A DNA stretch of 38,035 nt from Flavobacteriales bacterium UBA3376 (GTDB lineage: Bacteria; Bacteroidota; Bacteroidia; Flavobacteriales; Weeksellaceae). Location of the stretch: the NCBI GenBank assembly GCA_002359055.1, contig DEQC01000008.1, forward strand, positions 63,134 to 101,168. The letters are read 5' to 3'. Position numbers and translations under genes: made by a program. The first letter of the stretch is position 1. Every line of letters begins with the position of its first letter. Positions 1-8,394 of the stretch are shown piece after piece. A model generated the notes under the pieces. It worked only from the letters and a program-made list of their open reading frames with translations. It searched no databases and had not been told where the DNA came from.

Positions 1-453
1 TTCTTTAGCTGCTTCAAAATCTGCACTATAAGAAAAATCGCAAAGCGAAAATCCTATAGCAGGAATTCCTTCAACGCCGGCTTCAACTGCCGCTGACATA
101 GTACCAGAATACAATACGTTGATCGAAGAGTTAGCGCCGTGATTGATACCAGAAACACATAAATCAGGTTTTCTCGGTAGAATTTTGCTGATGGCCAATT
201 TTACACAATCGACTGGAGTGCCCGAGCACGCCCATTCTCTCTCACTTTGTGGACCATCATCTATTTTTACTTTTTCACAAAATATCGTATTATCAACTGT
301 AATCGCATGTCCCATTCCACTTTGTGGACTATCCGGAGCTACTACATAAACTTCTCCGATTTCATTCATCATTTGTATCAGAGATCTTATCCCTGGTGCG
401 GTGATTCCATCATCATTTGTAACGAGAATCAATGGTTTTTCTTTGGATTTCAT
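1..453 (-). CDS. surE: 5'/3'-nucleotidase SurE, 3' end beyond window
   Basis: Survival protein SurE, a cytoplasmic metal-dependent phosphatase acting on nucleoside 5'- and 3'-monophosphates. The first 151 residues are present. The start ATG is at 453-451 and the frame stays open to the window edge, so roughly the C-terminal 100 residues are missing. The N-terminal metal site ILVTNDDG (residues 9-16) is intact, as are the family motifs VVAPDSPQSG, CSGTPVDCV, SGINHGAN and YSGTMSAAVEA. It is transcribed divergently from prc across 121 bp. A start with no Shine-Dalgarno sequence is normal for this phylum. The family assignment is certain from the motifs. Confidence 0.95.
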   Translation of the reverse strand, partial: MKSKEKPLILVTNDDGITAPGIRSLIQMMNEIGEVYVVAPDSPQSGMGHAITVDNTIFCEKVKIDDGPQSEREWACSGTPVDCVKLAISKILPRKPDLCVSGINHGANSSINVLYSGTMSAAVEAGVEGIPAIGFSLCDFSYSADFEAAKE

Positions 454-476
454 TTATATTTGTAAGTTTATAAGGA

Positions 477-484
477 CAAATTTA
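477..484 (-). promoter_or_regulatory. candidate -7 box for surE
   Basis: On the minus strand this reads TAAATTTG, an exact match to the Bacteroidota primary-sigma -7 consensus TAnnTTTG, 23 bases before the surE ATG. No clear TTG is seen at the -33 distance, so the call rests on the -7 box and its position alone. Confidence 0.4.
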
Positions 485-547
485 GTGAATCTAAAATAGA
501 ATTAAATTTGATTCGTTATTGGTAAAGCATTCGTTGCTTGTAATAAT

Positions 548-573
548 TTTATACAGAATATTTATACAGAATA
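548..573. repeat. perfect 13-bp tandem duplication before prc
   Basis: The 13-mer TTTATACAGAATA occurs twice back to back (548-560 and 561-573). The second copy ends one base before the prc ATG, so the duplication occupies the translation-initiation region. It most likely arose by slippage; a regulatory role is possible but unsupported. Confidence 0.85.
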
Positions 574-574
574 G

Positions 575-2632
575 ATGAGAAAAACTTTTGTGTTGCTATC
601 CTTTTTGTCGATGTGTTTTTTGGCTTTTTGTTTTTGTACGCCAGGAAATGGAGCAGACGATACGAAAAACAAAACAATTATTAAAAATGTTAGGACGACT
701 TTGTCTTATATGCATTATAGACCTCAGATGATCAATGATGATTTTTCTGAAGAAGTTTTCAATGCTTATTTCGAAAAGTTGGATCCTGACAAAAGATATT
801 TTTTACAAACTGATTATGATGCATTTAAAAAGGATATTCATAATTTAGATGATTACTTCAACAATCAAGATTTGAGGTTTTTTCATGCCACAGTCGATAC
901 TTTGTACAAAAGAGTCGAAGATGCTAAAGCTTATTCAAGCGAAATTCTAAAAGAGCCATTCGATTTTAGTGTGGATGAAGAGCTTCTTTTGGGTGAAGAT
1001 GTGATTGAGTATGCAAAAGATAAATCTGAGGCTAAAGATTTATGGAGAAAGTACTTGAAATATAGTACACTTTTGGAATTGACTCGACTGCAAGATGATT
1101 CGACCAAAATGGATTTACCATTAGTGGATTTAGAAAAAGAAGCGAGAGAAACTGTAACTGACAATATTGAAGATTTTTTCAGAAGGAGATTGCAACTTAA
1201 AAAAGATAGATTTTTCACACTTTATATCAATTCATTCACAGAAAAATACGATCCACACACCAGCTATTTCTCACCTCAAGACAAGGATGATTTCGATGTA
1301 AATATTTCTGGTCAATTGGAAGGTATTGGTGCGAAGTTACAAGATAAAAAAGGCTACGCTACTATTATGGAATTGGTGATTGGTGGACCTGCTTGGAAAG
1401 ATGGTCAATTGGAAGTTGGAGATCAAATCACTCATGTCAAACAAAAAGGTGAAGAACCTGTAAATATTGTAGGAATGCTTTTGGATGAAGCCATTCGCCA
1501 CATTCGTGGTAAGAAAGGAACAGAAGTGGTTCTTACAGTTACCAAAAAAGATGGAACTATCAAAGACATAAAATTGATAAGAGATGTAATCGAACAAGAG
1601 GAAGTTTTCGCTCGTTCGGCTATAATCGACGATGAAGGAAAGAAATATGGAATTGTTTATTTGCCTGAATTTTATACCAATTTCAATGATAAAAATGGTA
1701 GAGATCCATCGGAAGATGTGACTGCTGAAATTGAAGCTTTGAAAGCAGAGGGAATCGATGGGTTGATTTTTGACTTGAGATACAATGGTGGTGGTTCGTT
1801 GGAAGAAGCAATCGAAATTGCAGGATTGTTTATTCCAAAAGGTCCGATTGTTCAAGTGAGAAGAAGTGATGGGCAATTGAGAATTCACGAAGATAGAGAT
1901 CCTTCAGTTTTATACGATGGCCCTTTGGTGGTGATGGTCAACGAATTTTCAGCTTCTGCTTCTGAGATTTTTGCTGCAGCTATGCAAGATTATGGGAGAG
2001 GAGTTGTAGTAGGTAGCAATAAAACTTTTGGTAAAGGAACTGTTCAAACATTTATTCCTTTGGATCAAAGAACATTTAGCCAAGATGAATACGGTGCATT
2101 GAAAGTTACCATTCAAAAATTCTATCGAATCAACGGCGGTTCTACTCAATTGAGAGGTGTGACGCCCGATATTATCATGCCTAATTTAATGGCTTATTCT
2201 GATATCAGCGAATCGAGATCCGATGATGCTTTGCCTTGGGATAGAATCAGAGCAGTTGATTTTGAACCATGGAATAATCCTATCGATTTAGATCTTGTAA
2301 AAGCGAAAAGTAAACAAAGACTTGAGTCAAACGAATATTTAGATTTGATCAATGAAATGGCGAAATATTATAAAAGTTTGGATGAAATCGATAGAGTTTC
2401 TTTAAATATTGATCAATTTGTTGAAGAAAGAAATAAAAGAAGAGAGAAATCGGATGAATTTGATTTGGCTGATTCTTACAAAACAAGATTGAAAGTTTAT
2501 TCGCCTTCAGTTGAATTGCCTAAATTTAAAAATGATACCATTCTTCAAGAAAGAAGAAAAAGCTGGCATAAAAACTTAGAAAAAGATTTCTATTTAGAAG
2601 AATCGGTAAATGTTTTGAAAGATATTTCGTAA
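575..2632 (+). CDS. prc: tail-specific (carboxy-terminal processing) protease, S41A
   Basis: Periplasmic serine protease of the Prc/Tsp family (685 residues, similar in size to E. coli Prc), which degrades or trims envelope proteins from their C-termini. A signal peptide occupies about residues 1-28. The segment ENFDYDPHTSYF-like (YDPHTSYFSPQ, about 225-235) leads into a PDZ domain (about 245-335). The S41 core carries DLRYNGGGS (400-408), the Ser of SASASE (Ser461 by alignment to E. coli Ser452) and the Lys of FGKGTVQ (Lys487), giving the Ser/Lys dyad. A charged C-terminal domain of about 140 residues resembles the DUF3340 region of Prc. It is divergent from surE and is followed six bases later by an OppC-like permease, probably in one transcript. 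The start is chosen because it gives the signal peptide directly. Confidence 0.93.
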   Translation: MRKTFVLLSFLSMCFLAFCFCTPGNGADDTKNKTIIKNVRTTLSYMHYRPQMINDDFSEEVFNAYFEKLDPDKRYFLQTDYDAFKKDIHNLDDYFNNQDLRFFHATVDTLYKRVEDAKAYSSEILKEPFDFSVDEELLLGEDVIEYAKDKSEAKDLWRKYLKYSTLLELTRLQDDSTKMDLPLVDLEKEARETVTDNIEDFFRRRLQLKKDRFFTLYINSFTEKYDPHTSYFSPQDKDDFDVNISGQLEGIGAKLQDKKGYATIMELVIGGPAWKDGQLEVGDQITHVKQKGEEPVNIVGMLLDEAIRHIRGKKGTEVVLTVTKKDGTIKDIKLIRDVIEQEEVFARSAIIDDEGKKYGIVYLPEFYTNFNDKNGRDPSEDVTAEIEALKAEGIDGLIFDLRYNGGGSLEEAIEIAGLFIPKGPIVQVRRSDGQLRIHEDRDPSVLYDGPLVVMVNEFSASASEIFAAAMQDYGRGVVVGSNKTFGKGTVQTFIPLDQRTFSQDEYGALKVTIQKFYRINGGSTQLRGVTPDIIMPNLMAYSDISESRSDDALPWDRIRAVDFEPWNNPIDLDLVKAKSKQRLESNEYLDLINEMAKYYKSLDEIDRVSLNIDQFVEERNKRREKSDEFDLADSYKTRLKVYSPSVELPKFKNDTILQERRKSWHKNLEKDFYLEESVNVLKDIS

Positions 2633-2638
2633 CTATTC

Positions 2639-3748
2639 ATGGCGCAAAAATCAGGTTCGTTCAATCAACAAGCTATCCGAAGGATTAAAAAAAATCCTTT
2701 GGGTATTGCTTCTTTCCTATTGATTGTCATAGCTGCTATCATTACAGTTTTTGCTTACGGAATTTCTTCTGATAAAGTGAAAAATGCCAATCAACAAAAT
2801 GTAGTGCTCGCACATAAACCCATTGGATACAAACATTTGTTAATCGAAGTACCACTCGAAAATTATAAAACTTCAAATTCTATCAAAGACTTTTTCTTTG
2901 GAAAACAAGTCGATACAGATCAGATAGCGATTTCATCTTATGAAATCAAAAATGATTCAATTTTTTATTATCCCTATTTAGGCGATGGACTCACAGGGGA
3001 GCTCAGTCAAATAGCTTTGAGCGAATGGACAGATAAAGACATTGCCAAAGATGAAATTGAAAATAAATTTGTATTCGAAAAAACTTTTAGGTTAGGAACG
3101 GATGCTTACGGTAGAGATTTTTTTTCTCGATTGATTATAGGAACTCGTATTTCATTTATGATTGGATTTATTGCTGTTTTTATTTCACTTTTTGTAGGTA
3201 TTCCCATCGGTGCGATCGGTGGATATTATAGAGGTAAAACCGATGAATTTATCATGTGGTTGATCAACGTCGTTTGGTCAATTCCAACTTTATTGTTAGT
3301 CATAGCAATCACACTGGCACTCGGCAAAGGTTTTTGGCAGATATTTGTAGCTGTCGGTTTGACCATGTGGGTAGAAGTGGCGCGTGTGGTCAGAGGGCAA
3401 TTTATAAGTTATAGAGAAAGTGAATTTGTAGAAGCCGCTCGAGCTTTGGGTTTTAGTGATATGAGAATTATTTTCAAAGAAATTCTTCCCAATGTTCTGG
3501 CGCCGGTGATAGTTATTTCTGCAGCGAATTTTGCTGCTGCGATTTTGGTTGAAAGTGGTTTGAGCTTTTTAGGAATTGGAGCACAACCACCTACACCTTC
3601 TTGGGGAAATTTAATCAAAGAAAATTATTCGCACATTGTCATCGGTGATGCTCACTTGGCCTTATTTCCAGGAATAGCCATTATGCTTTTGGTTTTGGCA
3701 TTTAATGTTTTTGGAAATGTTTTGAGAGATGCTTTCGATGTGAAATAA
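2639..3748 (+). CDS. OppC/DppC-type ABC transporter permease with large periplasmic loop
   Basis: Inner-membrane permease subunit of a peptide/nickel-type ABC importer (369 residues). One membrane segment lies near residues 20-42, then a loop of about 110 mostly polar residues, then the five-helix BPD_transp_1 core from about residue 165. The coupling motif EAARALGFSDMRIIFKEILPN (about 263-283) and the signature GLSFLGIGAQPPTPSWG are typical of OppC/DppC. The loop between helix 1 and the core is much longer than in E. coli OppC. No OppB-type permease, binding protein or ATPase is adjacent, so its partners must be encoded elsewhere. The gap to prc is only 6 bp, suggesting co-transcription. Substrate cannot be told from the sequence. 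Confidence 0.85.
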   Translation: MAQKSGSFNQQAIRRIKKNPLGIASFLLIVIAAIITVFAYGISSDKVKNANQQNVVLAHKPIGYKHLLIEVPLENYKTSNSIKDFFFGKQVDTDQIAISSYEIKNDSIFYYPYLGDGLTGELSQIALSEWTDKDIAKDEIENKFVFEKTFRLGTDAYGRDFFSRLIIGTRISFMIGFIAVFISLFVGIPIGAIGGYYRGKTDEFIMWLINVVWSIPTLLLVIAITLALGKGFWQIFVAVGLTMWVEVARVVRGQFISYRESEFVEAARALGFSDMRIIFKEILPNVLAPVIVISAANFAAAILVESGLSFLGIGAQPPTPSWGNLIKENYSHIVIGDAHLALFPGIAIMLLVLAFNVFGNVLRDAFDVK

Positions 3749-3848
3749 AGGAATTCTATGTTTTTTTTCGAAATAAATAATTGGCTGTAAACCATCGATT
3801 TATGCTATTTATATATTTTGTACATTAGTGAAACTAAAATTTAAGTTT

Positions 3849-5378
3849 ATGAAAAAATCAATTTTACTTGTTTTGTTGGGACTCTTTACGCTGAGTTGCC
3901 AAACCCAAAAAATCAGTTCTACGCCTTCCAATGATTTAATTAGTTTTAAAATTGTACAAATCAATGATGTCTATGAAATCGATGCTATCAATGCTGGAAG
4001 AAGTGGAGGTTTAGCAAGAGTTGCTCACATCAGAGATTCTATTCAAAAAGTTAACCCAAACACATTTTACTTTTTGGCAGGCGATTTTCTAAATCCATCA
4101 CTTTTGGGAACAATCAAAGTCGATGGCGAAAGATTGCAAGGCAAACAAATGGTCGAAGTTTTAAATGTAAGCGATTTGGATTTAGTGACTTTCGGAAATC
4201 ATGAATTCGATTTGAAAGAAAGCGATTTGATCAAAAGGTTGAATGAATCTGAATTCAAATGGACTTCAGCAAATACTTGGCATGCTCAAGCAGATGGACA
4301 TCGTCCGTTTGAAATTGTCAAAGGAAATTCAGTAACTCAAGTTTCAGACTATGAAATTTTCACTGTAGAAAATAGTTCTGGCAAAGCACTTAAATTTGGA
4401 GTTTTTGGAGTAACTATTCCTTCGAATCCAAAAGATTATGTTGTCTATGGAGATATGTTCGATGAAGCGGAAAGAGCTTATCGTGAAGCTTCAAAAGAAT
4501 CAGATTTTGTTCTTGGTTTAACTCATGTTTCTCTTGAACTAGACAAAGAAATCGCAAGGAGAATTCCAGATTTACCATTAATTATGGGTGGCCATGAACA
4601 TCACAATATGTTGGAACGTGAGGGGAAAACGATAATTGCAAAGGCTGATGCAAATGTTGTGAGTCTGTTTGTTCACACTTTCGAATACAATGTCAATACC
4701 AAAGAATTGAACTTTGATTCGGAGTTGATAATGGTTACTGATGCACATCAATCAAGTCCAAAAGTTCAGCGAGTGGTCGATCGTTGGAACAATATATTAG
4801 ATGAAAATTTAAGAACTATCATTGACAATCCAAATGAAGTTGTGTTTACAGCTGTTGAACCTTTGGATGGTACGGATGCAGGAAGTCGTTCAGAACAAAC
4901 CAATTTAGGTGAAATGATCACTCGTGCAATGTCTTATGCTTACAATGATGAAGTCGATGCAGCGATTACAAATGGTGGAGGAATTCGTATAGATGACACC
5001 TTGGAAGGTGATTTGACGAGCAAAGATGTTTTCAGAATTATGCCTTTTGGTGGAAGTATTTATATTGTGGAAATGACTGGAAGTTTGCTGACTGAAGTTT
5101 TAGAATTCGGTGAAAATGCAAGTGGAACCGGTGCTTATTTACAAAGGTATAATTTGTCGAAACATAATTCAGGTCAATGGTTGTTGGGTGGAAAATTAAT
5201 CGACTCAAATAAAGTTTATAAAATAGCTCTGAATGATTTCTTGATGTTGGGATTGGACATTCCATTTTTAACACCAGAGAATGAAGGAGTGAAAAGTGTT
5301 TCAACACCTCATGAGAAAGATTTGTCTTATGATTTAAGAAGAGCGATTATTCATTATATGAAAACAGAAATGAATTGA
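3849..5378 (+). CDS. lipoprotein bifunctional metallophosphatase/5'-nucleotidase
   Basis: Secreted 5'-nucleotidase/2',3'-cyclic phosphodiesterase family enzyme (UshA-like), 509 residues from the ATG at 3849. An in-frame GTG 21 bp upstream is rejected because the ATG begins a clean lipoprotein signal ending TLSC (Cys17). The N-terminal metallophosphatase domain shows QINDVYEID (about 38-45), AGDF (77-80), GNHEFD (116-121) and GGHEHH. The usual first-motif His (DxH) is Tyr42, a known NDVY variant. The C-terminal 5'-nucleotidase domain carries the substrate-site motif NGGGIR, followed by GDLTSKDVFRIMPFGG. It hydrolyses extracytoplasmic nucleotides for phosphate and nucleoside salvage; exact substrate unknown. 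It ends at a bidirectional terminator facing the CoA-transferase genes. Confidence 0.88.
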   Translation: MKKSILLVLLGLFTLSCQTQKISSTPSNDLISFKIVQINDVYEIDAINAGRSGGLARVAHIRDSIQKVNPNTFYFLAGDFLNPSLLGTIKVDGERLQGKQMVEVLNVSDLDLVTFGNHEFDLKESDLIKRLNESEFKWTSANTWHAQADGHRPFEIVKGNSVTQVSDYEIFTVENSSGKALKFGVFGVTIPSNPKDYVVYGDMFDEAERAYREASKESDFVLGLTHVSLELDKEIARRIPDLPLIMGGHEHHNMLEREGKTIIAKADANVVSLFVHTFEYNVNTKELNFDSELIMVTDAHQSSPKVQRVVDRWNNILDENLRTIIDNPNEVVFTAVEPLDGTDAGSRSEQTNLGEMITRAMSYAYNDEVDAAITNGGGIRIDDTLEGDLTSKDVFRIMPFGGSIYIVEMTGSLLTEVLEFGENASGTGAYLQRYNLSKHNSGQWLLGGKLIDSNKVYKIALNDFLMLGLDIPFLTPENEGVKSVSTPHEKDLSYDLRRAIIHYMKTEMN

Positions 5379-5396
5379 TTTTAGATTTTAATCAAT

Positions 5397-5433
5397 AAAA
5401 AACCATCTCAATTGAAAAATGAGATGGTTTTTT
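5397..5433. terminator. bidirectional terminator between 5'-nucleotidase and CoA-transferase genes
   Basis: Stem AACCATCTCA / TGAGATGGTT (5401-5410 with 5420-5429), nine-base loop, an A-run on the left and T-run on the right. It can therefore serve both convergent genes. It belongs to the recurrent AACC-TCTCA stem family of this window. Confidence 0.88.
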
Positions 5434-5451
5434 TATCTATAAATTTAACTT

Positions 5452-6105
5452 TTAAAATTCCATTTCTGGGATATCGCCCTCGATGATTAAATCAGCTTCT
5501 GTAGCAGCAACAATTTCTTCAATACTTACGCCAGGAGCTCTTTCCAGCAGTCTAAATTTCCCATTATCAGCTTCCATCACACACAAGTTAGTAACAACTT
5601 TTTTCACGCAATTGATACCTGTTAGTGGGAGTGTACATTTTTTTAATACTTTGGATTCACCCGCGCGATTGGTATGCATCATAGCTACAATGATATTGTC
5701 AGCAGCAGCTACCAAATCCATGGCACCACCCATTCCTTTCACCATTTTTCCTGGGATTTTCCAGTTGGCAATATCACCATTCTGATCGACTTCCATTGCA
5801 CCCAAAACCGTTAGATGAACGTGTTTTCCTCTGATCATTCCGAAACTCATGGCAGAGTCGAAAAATGCAGCTCCAGGCATAGCGGTGATGGTCTGTTTAC
5901 CAGCGTTGATCAAATCCGCATCCTCTTCTCCTTCGAATGGAAAAGGTCCCATACCTAAAATTCCATTTTCGCTTTGAAATTCAACATTGATGCCTTCAGG
6001 AATATAATTGGCAACTAAGGTTGGAATTCCAATGCCTAAGTTGACATAATATCCATCTTGCAGTTCTTTTGCAATTCTCTGTGCTATTTGTTCTTTGTTT
6101 AACAT
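5452..6105 (-). CDS. scoB: 3-oxoacid CoA-transferase, subunit B
   Basis: Beta subunit (217 residues) of a two-subunit succinyl-CoA:3-ketoacid CoA-transferase, which moves CoA between succinyl-CoA and acetoacetate in ketone-body or branched-chain amino-acid breakdown. The active-site motif SENGILGMG carries the Glu that forms the CoA thioester intermediate. Other family signatures are GYYVNLGIGIPTLVANY near the N-terminus, GGAMDLV and LTGINCVKKVVTNL. It lies 16 bp downstream of the alpha-subunit gene in a two-gene minus-strand operon. The exact acceptor acid cannot be proven from sequence; ScoAB or AtoDA-like activity is the best fit. Confidence 0.92.
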   Translation of the reverse strand: MLNKEQIAQRIAKELQDGYYVNLGIGIPTLVANYIPEGINVEFQSENGILGMGPFPFEGEEDADLINAGKQTITAMPGAAFFDSAMSFGMIRGKHVHLTVLGAMEVDQNGDIANWKIPGKMVKGMGGAMDLVAAADNIIVAMMHTNRAGESKVLKKCTLPLTGINCVKKVVTNLCVMEADNGKFRLLERAPGVSIEEIVAATEADLIIEGDIPEMEF

Positions 6106-6121
6106 TTTCTTTTAATTTGGA

Positions 6122-6820
6122 TTAACGCTGTCTTACTGTTCTCTGTTCAATTCTCTTCTCGTACTTTTCACCTTGGAAAATTCGTTGAACAAAAATTCCT
6201 GGGATATGAATTTGATTAGGATCCAATTCTCCAGCCGGAACCAATTCTTCAACTTCTGCAACTGTGATTTTCGCTGCACCCGCCATAGGAGCGTTGAAAT
6301 TTCTTGCTGTTCCTTTGAAAATTAAATTTCCTGCAGTATCGCCTTTCCAAGCTTTGACGAAAGAGAAATCAGCTTTGTAAGCCATTTCTAAAAGGTAAGT
6401 TTCACCGTCAAACTCTCTGATTTCTTTGCCTTCTGCTACTTCAGTTCCGATGCCAGCTTTTAGCCAAACCGCCGGAATTCCATGTTGAGCAGCACGACAC
6501 AATTCGGCCAAAGTTCCTTGTGGAGTCAATTGAACTTCCAATTCTCCACTCAACATCTGACGCTCGAACTCAGCATTTTCACCTACATAAGAAGCAATCA
6601 TCTTCTTGATTTGCTTTTTCTGTAAAAGTAATCCCAAACCAAAATCATCCACTCCTGCGTTATTGGATATACATGTAATGTCCTTTACGTTTAATCTAAC
6701 CAATTCAGCAATGATGTTTTCTGGTATTCCACTGAGGCCAAAACCTCCAACCATCAAGGTCATACCGTCTTCTACACCTTCTAAAGCTTGCTGAACATTA
6801 TCAACTGTTTTGTTAATCAT
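6122..6820 (-). CDS. scoA: 3-oxoacid CoA-transferase, subunit A
   Basis: Alpha subunit (232 residues) of the succinyl-CoA:3-ketoacid CoA-transferase completed by the next gene. Signatures seen are GGFGLSGIPENII (about 24-36), the Asn-Asn segment SNNAGVDDFGLG, and the late KADFSFVKAWKGDTAGNLIF and APMAGAAKITVAEVEELV. First gene of the scoAB operon, transcribed divergently from an O-methyltransferase. The ATG at 6820-6818 gives the expected N-terminus MINKTVDNVQQAL. Length matches bacterial alpha subunits. Confidence 0.92.
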   Translation of the reverse strand: MINKTVDNVQQALEGVEDGMTLMVGGFGLSGIPENIIAELVRLNVKDITCISNNAGVDDFGLGLLLQKKQIKKMIASYVGENAEFERQMLSGELEVQLTPQGTLAELCRAAQHGIPAVWLKAGIGTEVAEGKEIREFDGETYLLEMAYKADFSFVKAWKGDTAGNLIFKGTARNFNAPMAGAAKITVAEVEELVPAGELDPNQIHIPGIFVQRIFQGEKYEKRIEQRTVRQR

Positions 6821-6871
6821 TTATTTAGAATTTGTTTGATGCTAAAAATACAAAATAATTGATGAAATCCG

Positions 6872-6879
6872 TATTTTTG
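6872..6879 (+). promoter_or_regulatory. -7 box for the O-methyltransferase gene
   Basis: TATTTTTG, an exact TAnnTTTG match, 29 bases before the ATG at 6909. Its last base is the first base of an upstream in-frame GTG (6879), which would therefore lie before the transcript start. This argues for the ATG at 6909. No good -33 TTG is seen. Confidence 0.5.
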
Positions 6880-6908
6880 TGGTAATTTTAAAAGCATACA
6901 AAACACTT

Positions 6909-7547
6909 ATGTTGTCAACTGAGTTAGAAAAATATTTAGAAAATCATTCATCGCCCGTCAACGAACTTTTAGTTGAGTTGAGAAGGGAAACTTACCAAAA
7001 AACTACACAACCTCACATGTTGTCTGGAGATTATCAAGGTCAATTCCTTAGCATAATCTCTCGTTTAATTCAACCGAAAACTATTTTAGAGATAGGTACT
7101 TTTACTGGATATTCTGCTTTATGTCTGGCTGAAGGTATGGCAAAGGATGGAAAGTTGATTACGATTGACCGAAATGAAGAGCTGATATATTTGCCAAAAA
7201 AATATTTTGACCAATCGCCTTATGCCGATCAAATCGATTTTAAAATAGGAAATGCACTAGATGTTTTGGGTGAATTGAAAGATGAAATCTATGATTTGGT
7301 GTTTATTGATGCGGACAAAAGCAATTATATCAACTATTACGAAAAAGTCATCGGTCAAGTCAGAAAAGGTGGAGTGTTGTTGGTCGATAATGTTTTGTGG
7401 TATGGCAAGGTTTTAGAGGAGGCAAAGCCCAATGATAAAGATACACAGGTTTTAAAAGAGTTTAATGACAAAATTGCGAAGGACGATAGAGTAGAAGTTG
7501 TTATATTGCCTATACGCGATGGAATTAGTTTAATTCGTAAGCGATAA
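6909..7547 (+). CDS. SAM-dependent O-methyltransferase (class I, CCoAOMT family)
   Basis: Cytoplasmic 212-residue S-adenosylmethionine-dependent methyltransferase of the Methyltransf_3 family. Motif I is ILEIGTFTGYSALCLAEG, followed by LITIDRNEE, the metal-binding stretch FIDADKSNY and GGVLLVDNVLWYGKV. These are hallmarks of the cation-dependent catechol/caffeoyl-CoA-type O-methyltransferases. Bacterial members act on catechol-like substrates or small metabolites; the substrate here is unknown. An upstream GTG at 6879 would add ten residues but overlaps the -7 box, so the ATG at 6909 is preferred. It is divergent from scoAB with an 88-bp gap. Confidence 0.88.
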   Translation: MLSTELEKYLENHSSPVNELLVELRRETYQKTTQPHMLSGDYQGQFLSIISRLIQPKTILEIGTFTGYSALCLAEGMAKDGKLITIDRNEELIYLPKKYFDQSPYADQIDFKIGNALDVLGELKDEIYDLVFIDADKSNYINYYEKVIGQVRKGGVLLVDNVLWYGKVLEEAKPNDKDTQVLKEFNDKIAKDDRVEVVILPIRDGISLIRKR

Positions 7548-7553
7548 TAATCT

Positions 7554-7561
7554 TATTTTTG
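7554..7561 (+). promoter_or_regulatory. -7 box for the NlpC/P60 gene
   Basis: TATTTTTG, an exact TAnnTTTG match, 30 bases before the ATG at 7592 and just after the methyltransferase stop codon. No convincing -33 TTG. Confidence 0.5.
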
Positions 7562-7591
7562 TCATTTGTATCTATTTTCTAAATTTATAAA

Positions 7592-8353
7592 ATGAAATAC
7601 GCCATTTGTCAAGTTAGTGTGTCACCGATTCGAGCAGAGAATTTCGATCAGTCTGAACAAGTGACCCAATGTTTATTCGGTGAAAAGGTAGAAGTTTTAG
7701 AGACCAATAAGAATTGGATAAAAATCAAGGAAATCTATGATGGATATGAAGGATGGGCGGATTCAAAACAATATTTGGAAGTTTCTGAAGAGGAATTCAA
7801 TGCGATGAACAATGATTTCTTTGCATCCGATGGATTCAATTTAGCCATAGAAGATGACCAACCTTTGACCTTGACGATTGGAGCACATTTGCCGAATTTG
7901 AAGGAATCTAAAATTAAATTTGGAAATAAAGAGTTCGAATATTTAGGAGAATTTGATACAGGTCAACATGAAAAACAAATGATTCCAGAAATAAGTATGC
8001 TCTATCTAAACACACCTTATTTGTGGGGAGGAAAATCGATTTTTGGAATCGATTGTTCAGGATTTGTTCAGCAAGTGTATAAATTCTGTGGAATAAAACT
8101 CCCAAGAGATGCGTATCAACAAGCCGAATTGGGCGAAGCTTTGAGTTTTGTAGCTGAAGCAGAACCAGGAGATTTGGCTTTTTTTGACAATGAAGAAGGC
8201 AGGATCATTCATGTAGGAATTATTTTAGAAAATAGTAAAATCATTCACGCCCATGGGAAGGTGAGAATTGATCCTTTGGATAGTACAGGTATATTTAATA
8301 CGGATAGTCAAAGTTATTCCCACAAATTGAGAGTCATCAAGACAATTTTTTAG
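7592..8353 (+). CDS. NlpC/P60 endopeptidase with SH3 domain, no signal peptide
   Basis: Cysteine peptidase of 253 residues with an N-terminal bacterial SH3-like domain (about 1-65, including EGWADSKQYL), a linker, and an NlpC/P60 domain from about residue 130. Catalytic Cys155 is in GIDCSGFVQ and catalytic His207 in HVGIIL, with His219/His221 in IIHAHGKVRI completing the site. The order and size resemble Bacillus YkfC-type gamma-D-Glu-diaminopimelate dipeptidyl peptidases. No signal peptide, lipobox or membrane segment is visible, so I infer a cytoplasmic role in recycling muropeptides. It has its own -7 box and sits directly upstream of the mre operon. Confidence 0.87.
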   Translation: MKYAICQVSVSPIRAENFDQSEQVTQCLFGEKVEVLETNKNWIKIKEIYDGYEGWADSKQYLEVSEEEFNAMNNDFFASDGFNLAIEDDQPLTLTIGAHLPNLKESKIKFGNKEFEYLGEFDTGQHEKQMIPEISMLYLNTPYLWGGKSIFGIDCSGFVQQVYKFCGIKLPRDAYQQAELGEALSFVAEAEPGDLAFFDNEEGRIIHVGIILENSKIIHAHGKVRIDPLDSTGIFNTDSQSYSHKLRVIKTIF

Positions 8354-8394
8354 CATAAAAATTGTTAATTAAGGGAGGAGGAATTTCAAAGATT

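Noticed and set aside
143..465. Two small plus-strand ORFs (143-349, 247-465)
   Set aside because: They lie antisense to surE, whose minus-strand frame carries the full set of family motifs.
1337..1888. A 183-codon minus-strand ORF inside prc
   Set aside because: It mirrors the S41/PDZ coding frame of prc and its translation is low-complexity Phe/Ser/Ile-rich with no family likeness.
3828..3848. GTG start for the 5'-nucleotidase
   Set aside because: It would put seven charged residues before an otherwise perfect lipoprotein signal that begins at the ATG 3849.
5483..5785. A 100-codon plus-strand ORF within scoB
   Set aside because: Shadow frame of a clearly conserved CoA-transferase subunit.
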